From the NCBI GenBank assembly GCA_030448085.1, contig JAUJNU010000040.1, forward strand, positions 1-18,414: a stretch of DNA of 18,414 nt, read 5' to 3'. Positions 14,887 to 18,414 of the stretch are shown piece by piece; positions within the stretch are counted from its first letter, which is position 1, and the number at the start of each line of letters is the position of its first letter. The stretch is from Actinomycetota bacterium. Its GTDB lineage: Bacteria > Actinomycetota > UBA4738 > CADDZG01 > WHSQ01. The position numbers were made by a program, and so were the translations under genes. The notes beneath the pieces were generated by a model. That model was not told the DNA's origin and ran no database searches. It worked only from the letters and a program-made list of their open reading frames with translations.

Positions 14887-16596
14887 CTACCGGCGCCCAC
14901 CCTTCTTCATGCTCCTGTGGAGCACCGCCCACGCGGCCCCCAGGAACGCGAGGGAGAAGCAGGCGAGGTAGAGCCAGTAGGTGCCGGTCGACAGGAGGCC
15001 GGCCTCACCGAAGGGAACGACGAGAGGGCCAAGAGAGAGCCGCCTTCGATCAACAGGTCCCGCACCCCGAGGTCGTGCCCCACTGCCTCGAACTCCCACC
15101 CACGGGAACTATGACACTCATCCAGCGGCCGATCGTGGCCATCACGTTCACCGGAAGGATCGCTCGGAGAAGAGCACGGCGCGGGGAAGCACAGCATCGG
15201 GAGAGCGAGCGTCGCTTGCGACGGTGTCGATACCGCGGCGGAAGCGAGCAGCCCCAGCGTGAGGGCCGCAGAGGCCCCCAGGGTGAGGGGTGACGACCAG
15301 CGATCCGTAGGTGTCCCACCCGGCGTCGGGCAGTCTGTCTAGCGCCCGAAGGACGCTCAACATCATGATGTTGACGACGAGCAGGAACGGAAGGAGCACG
15401 GCCACCTTCGAGAGCAGGTAAGACGTGAGCCTCAGCCCGACCAGGTGCTCACGCCGCACGATCGCTCTCTCGGTCACCACCTGCAGCAGGCCATACGTGA
15501 CGCCGAAGAAGAAGCTGCCGAAACTGACCCAGAAGAGGATCATGAGGATCGAGGTCGGGTCCGGGTTCGTGAACGAGAAAGCGTCCGCTTTGAAGAGGAT
15601 CACGAACATCGCCACGATCATCGCCGGCGAGCCGAGAAGGATGGCGAGCGTCAGCTTGTTCCTCACCATCGTCTCGAGAGCACGCGCGAAGAGGACGCCG
15701 AACTGGCTCGCCATCCCGGGAACGGCCCTCGCCTGCGGCCGAGCCTGAGGCGCCGCCGGCTCACTTGCGCCAACCTCAGCCGGCGCGAGGGCCGGCCCCT
15801 CGGGATACGTCGCCAGCCGGCCGTAGATCTCCTCGACCGTCTGGACCTCGAAGAACCCCAGAGCATCGTCCAGCGTTCCGGCGAAGGCGATGCGGCCCCC
15901 GCGCGCCAGGAACATGACCCGGCGACACAGCCGAAGGTCCTGGATCGCGTGAGTCGTGAAGAGGACCGTCGTCCCGGAGTCGGCCAGCGACCTCAAGGTC
16001 CCCAGCAATTCGGCGCTGGTCGAGGGATCGAGCCCGGAGGTGGGCTCGTCGAGGAAGAAGACCCTCGGCTTCGTGAGCAGCTCAACGGCGATGCTCGCCC
16101 GCTTCCTCTGCCCCCCGCTCAGAGCCGCGACCTTCGTGTCGGCCCGCTCCGCCAGGTCGAGTGTCCGAAGAGCGTCGTCCACGGCTCCATCGATCCCTTC
16201 ACCCCCGACCCTCAAACGAGCGGCGTAGCGGAGCGTCCTCCTAAGGGGAAGGTCGGTGTGGATGATGTCGTCCTGTGGCACGTACCCGAGGTCGGTTCGG
16301 AACAGATCCTGGTTCCGGTAGAGGTCGATCCCGTCGAACAACACTCGGCCGGATGTCGGCGGCGATATGCCCGCCAGAGCCTCGAGCAATGTGGTCTTCC
16401 CGGCGCCGCTCCCTCCGACGATGCCGATCAGCTCGCCGGGCTCCACGACGAGGGTCGCTCCTTGCAGCAGAGCTACGCCGTTCTTGGTGGTGCGGTCGAG
16501 CGTCTGCGCCTCGATCCGGATCCCGGTGTCGCCCTTGTGGGCCGGCTCGGTGATCCCCCGCCTCGACCCATTCGTGCTCCCGCTGCCGTCCTCCAC
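14887..16596 (-). CDS. ABCG-type (ABC-2) transporter, fused ATPase and membrane domain; frame disturbed near C-terminus
   Basis: One polypeptide carries an N-terminal ATPase and C-terminal helices, like eukaryotic white/ABCG and bacterial ABCG half-transporters. GTG 16596 follows GAGGAG (16601-16606); upstream in-frame sequence to 16668 would overlap the chrA promoter. Motifs are Walker A GGSGAGKT (61-68), Q-loop YVPQDD, signature LSGGQRKR (159-166), Walker B VFFLDEP (179-185) and H-loop TTHAIQDL. Helices follow from about residue 340 (TLAILLGSPAMIVAMFVILF). After about 15320 the frame shifts: SLVVT, LCFPA, then AILPVNVMATIGRWMSVIV, EAVGHDLGVRDLLIEGG and TGTYWLYLACFSLAFLGAA lie in different frames before ending MKKGGRR at 14887. 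The whole span is 1710 nt, divisible by three, so the indels compensate. The FHA domain found in many bacterial homologues is absent. Substrate unknown; probably an exporter. Confidence 0.85.
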
Positions 16597-16649
16597 GTCT
16601 CTCCTCTTATCGATGTCTGCCGGGATATCTAAGCAGGCGCGAGGCCCGC

Positions 16650-16655
16650 GATACT
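16650..16655 (+). promoter_or_regulatory. Possible -10 of a leaderless chrA transcript
   Basis: GATACT ends 6 nt before the chrA ATG, and there is no SD in the gap. The spacing matches the TAnnnT boxes before larB, the membrane-protein gene and the TfoX-like gene. This is weaker than those because the first base is not T. Confidence 0.3.
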
Positions 16656-16661
16656 CCTTCG

Positions 16662-18074
16662 ATGCCAACCGGTGAAATGGGTCGTCCCACCGTGGGGCAT
16701 GACCCCGGCCCCCCGGGCCCGGCCCCCGGCTCCCCCCGGAAGGATCTGGTCCCTCTCCGGGACGCTTTCCGGTACTGGCTGAGGCTCGGGTTCATCAACT
16801 TCGGAGGCCCGGCCGGGCAGATAGCGATCATGCACGACGAGCTGGTTGACCGTAAGAGGTGGATCAGCAACTCGAGGTTCCTCCACGCGCTCAACTACTG
16901 CATGATCCTGCCCGGGCCCGAGGCGCAGCAGCTGGCGATCTACATCGGCTGGCTCCTGAATGGCACGCTCGGTGGGATCATCGCGGGCGTTTTCTTCGTG
17001 CTGCCCGCCTACTTCCTGATCCTCGGATTGTCGTGGACCTATGTGGTCCATGGCGACATCTCCTGGGTCGAAGCCATCTTCTACGGCCTGCGGGCGGCGG
17101 TGATCGGACTCGTCCTGGCGGCGTTGATCCGGGTCGGCTCCAAGGCCCTCAAGAACCGGACGCTCGTCGTCATAGCAGCAGCCGCGTACGTCGCCATCTT
17201 CTTCGTGCACGTGCCGTTCCCGCTGATAGTCGGCTGCGCCGCCCTGGCCGGTCTCGTCGGCGTCCGCTTCGCTCCCCAGCTCTTCCCCGCTTCTCATCAC
17301 GGAGGCGACGCCGATGAGGACGTTCTGATAGGCGATCACCACGAGCGGGTCCGGACGAAGGTCGGCCGGCGCTCGCTGCGCGTTCTCCTGTTCGGACTGT
17401 GTGTGTGGTGGGGCCCGCTCCTCCTGGTGATCGTCTTGAGGGGGAGCGACGACACCCTCAGCAAGGAGGCGATCTTCTTCAGCCAGACCGCGATGGTTAC
17501 CTTCGGGGGGGCCTACGCGGTCCTCTCGTACATCAACCAAGCCGCGGTCAGTCAGTTCGGCTGGCTCGATCCGGGACAGATGGTGACAGGGCTCGGGTTG
17601 GCGGAGTCCACGCCCGGCCCCCTCATCATGGTCACCCAATTCGTCGGGTTCCTCGGTGCTTACCGGTTCCCGGGGGATCTGGACCCTCTGGTCGCAGGGA
17701 TCCTGGGGGCAACGGTGACCGTCTGGGCTACATTCGCGCCTTGCTTCCTGTGGATCTTCCTCGGAGCGCCGTTCATCGAGCGCCTGAGGGGAGATCGGTG
17801 GGTCGATGCGGCCCTCACGGCGGTGACCGCGGCAGTCGTGGGAGTGATCCTCAACCTTGCCGTGTCCTTCGCGATAGCCGCCCTCTTCACGTCCGTCGGG
17901 ACGGGGTCCATCATCGGCTTCACTTACCCCCGCCCCGACCCCGGCTCCATCGAGCTCGCCGCGCTCCTCATCGCCGGGGGGGCCTTCCTCGCCCTCTGGA
18001 GGTACAGGCTGAACGTCCTGTGGGTCATCGGGGGAAGCGCCGCAGCGGGTCTCGTTTACCGCACGATCGCCTGA
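16662..18074 (+). CDS. chrA: Chromate transporter ChrA, long-chain (two CHR domains)
   Basis: This 470-aa inner-membrane transporter of the CHR family can expel chromate using the proton motive force (shown for Pseudomonas ChrA). The N-terminal half has FGGPAGQIAIMHDELV (47-62), KRWIS and NYCMILPGPEAQQLAIYIGW (79-98). The second half repeats the fold with VTFGGAYAVLSYINQ (about 279-293) and LAESTPGPLIMVTQFVGFLG (about 312-331). A hydrophilic linker rich in His and Asp (SHHGGDADEDVLIGDHHE) joins the halves. About ten hydrophobic segments are visible. Start ATG 16662 is plausible with a leaderless promoter; ATG 16677 is an alternative. The frame is intact. It is divergent from the ABCG gene with 65 nt between starts. 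No ChrB regulator is in the window, so chromate may not be the only substrate. Confidence 0.93.
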   Translation: MPTGEMGRPTVGHDPGPPGPAPGSPRKDLVPLRDAFRYWLRLGFINFGGPAGQIAIMHDELVDRKRWISNSRFLHALNYCMILPGPEAQQLAIYIGWLLNGTLGGIIAGVFFVLPAYFLILGLSWTYVVHGDISWVEAIFYGLRAAVIGLVLAALIRVGSKALKNRTLVVIAAAAYVAIFFVHVPFPLIVGCAALAGLVGVRFAPQLFPASHHGGDADEDVLIGDHHERVRTKVGRRSLRVLLFGLCVWWGPLLLVIVLRGSDDTLSKEAIFFSQTAMVTFGGAYAVLSYINQAAVSQFGWLDPGQMVTGLGLAESTPGPLIMVTQFVGFLGAYRFPGDLDPLVAGILGATVTVWATFAPCFLWIFLGAPFIERLRGDRWVDAALTAVTAAVVGVILNLAVSFAIAALFTSVGTGSIIGFTYPRPDPGSIELAALLIAGGAFLALWRYRLNVLWVIGGSAAAGLVYRTIA

Positions 18075-18078
18075 GCCC

Positions 18079-18414
18079 TTAGGGGATGTGCAACCGCCCC
18101 TGCTCGTTGATCGGGAAGCTCGGGTTGAACGCAACCTCCCAACTGAACCCGTCGGGGTCGGCGAAATACCCGGAGACGCCGCCCCACTCCATCCTCGTGG
18201 CCGGCTTCACGAGGCGCCCGCCTGCGCCGACGGCGTCATCGAGGCATGCCTGCACGTCTTCCTCTCGGTCGACGTTGATCGCGAGCGTGATCCCTCTGAA
18301 CGCCAGCTCAGGCGGAGCGCTAAGACCCGCGTCGGCGGCCAGCTCGTCCGCGGGAAAGAGCCCGATGTTCGCGCCCGTCACGGCGTGCATGACTTGGGAG
18401 CGCGCCTCGCCGTC
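18079..18414 (-). CDS. VOC (glyoxalase/bleomycin-resistance) family protein, partial
   Basis: The C-terminal 111 residues of a vicinal-oxygen-chelate protein run off the right edge. Visible are ANIGLFPADELAADAGL, FRGITLAINVDREEDVQAC, a helix (LDDAVGAGGRLVKPATRM) and the family ending GGVSGYFADPDGFSWEVAFN with the metal-ligand-type Glu in WEV. It closes with the tail FPINEQGRLHIP. An internal ATG at 18390 is not the start, because homologous sequence should extend upstream beyond the window. The stop lies 4 nt from the convergent chrA stop, and no terminator hairpin with a T-run is visible between them. The reaction cannot be assigned from the fold. Confidence 0.85.
   Translation of the reverse strand, partial: DGEARSQVMHAVTGANIGLFPADELAADAGLSAPPELAFRGITLAINVDREEDVQACLDDAVGAGGRLVKPATRMEWGGVSGYFADPDGFSWEVAFNPSFPINEQGRLHIP

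Noticed and set aside
15445..16632. A 395-aa plus-strand open frame opposite the ABCG ATPase
   Set aside because: Low-complexity Arg/Pro/Gln-rich shadow of the gene with Walker A, signature and Walker B motifs on the other strand.
16629..18134. A 501-aa open frame on the minus strand opposite chrA
   Set aside because: Composition is Arg/Glu/Asp/Gln-rich with no domain; it is the complementary shadow of the well-supported chrA frame in high-GC DNA.
1..18414. CRISPR array, transposase or integrase genes, insertion-sequence ends
   Set aside because: No regularly spaced repeats, DDE or tyrosine-recombinase motifs or terminal inverted repeats were seen. The only mobility hint is the tRNA repeat pair.

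Overview
The window is high-GC DNA with frequent GTG starts. Several operon-leading genes have a TAnnnT-type hexamer 6-8 nt before the start codon and no Shine-Dalgarno sequence. Together with the gene families (PucR-type regulator, DUF4446, SRPBCC, VOC, bacterial ABCG transporter), this suggests an uncultured, probably soil-type Actinomycetota member. That is inference; Chloroflexota or another high-GC lineage cannot be excluded.

Layout. (1) 1-4284 (+): a peptide/nickel-class ABC importer operon, with the end of a substrate-binding protein, a strong intercistronic hairpin, two permeases and two ATPases; the second ATPase is frame-broken. (2) 4469-6376 (-), convergent with it: larC and larB for the nickel-pincer nucleotide cofactor. 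(3) 6436-8216 (+), divergent from larB: a DUF4446 protein and serS (seryl-tRNA synthetase). (4) 8269-11403: a DUF4262-like fragment, a tRNA-Ser(UGA), two receiver-only response regulators (-), a PucR-type regulator (+), then a second, structurally defective tRNA-Ser(UGA)-like sequence. The two tRNA copies share a 57-bp direct repeat (51/57 identical) and bracket about 2.7 kb. (5) 11425-13151: a possible 46-aa ORF, a four-helix membrane protein, a TfoX/Sxy N-domain gene with an in-frame amber codon, and an SRPBCC protein. (6) 13413-14560 (-): a BtuF-like cobalamin-binding-type protein followed by a small Cys-rich CWC protein. (7) 14678-16596: a cupin fragment and an ABCG-type transporter (-). 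(8) 16662-18414: a long-chain ChrA chromate transporter (+) and a partial VOC protein (-).

Data quality matters for every reading here. Genes between about 3.58 and 9.7 kb (importer ATPase 2, larC, larB, DUF4446, serS, both response regulators) can be followed almost from end to end as protein homologues, but only by hopping between frames. Many hops fall at poly-G/poly-C runs. Because serS is normally essential and all its motifs survive, the simplest explanation is uncorrected indel errors in the assembly, not mass gene decay. Coordinates for these genes are therefore outer limits.

No clear new multi-gene system is visible. The most follow-up-worthy signals are the tRNA-bracketed segment with paired octamers inside each end, the BtuF-like/CWC pair, the leaderless-promoter pattern, and the importer/larBC neighbourhood.
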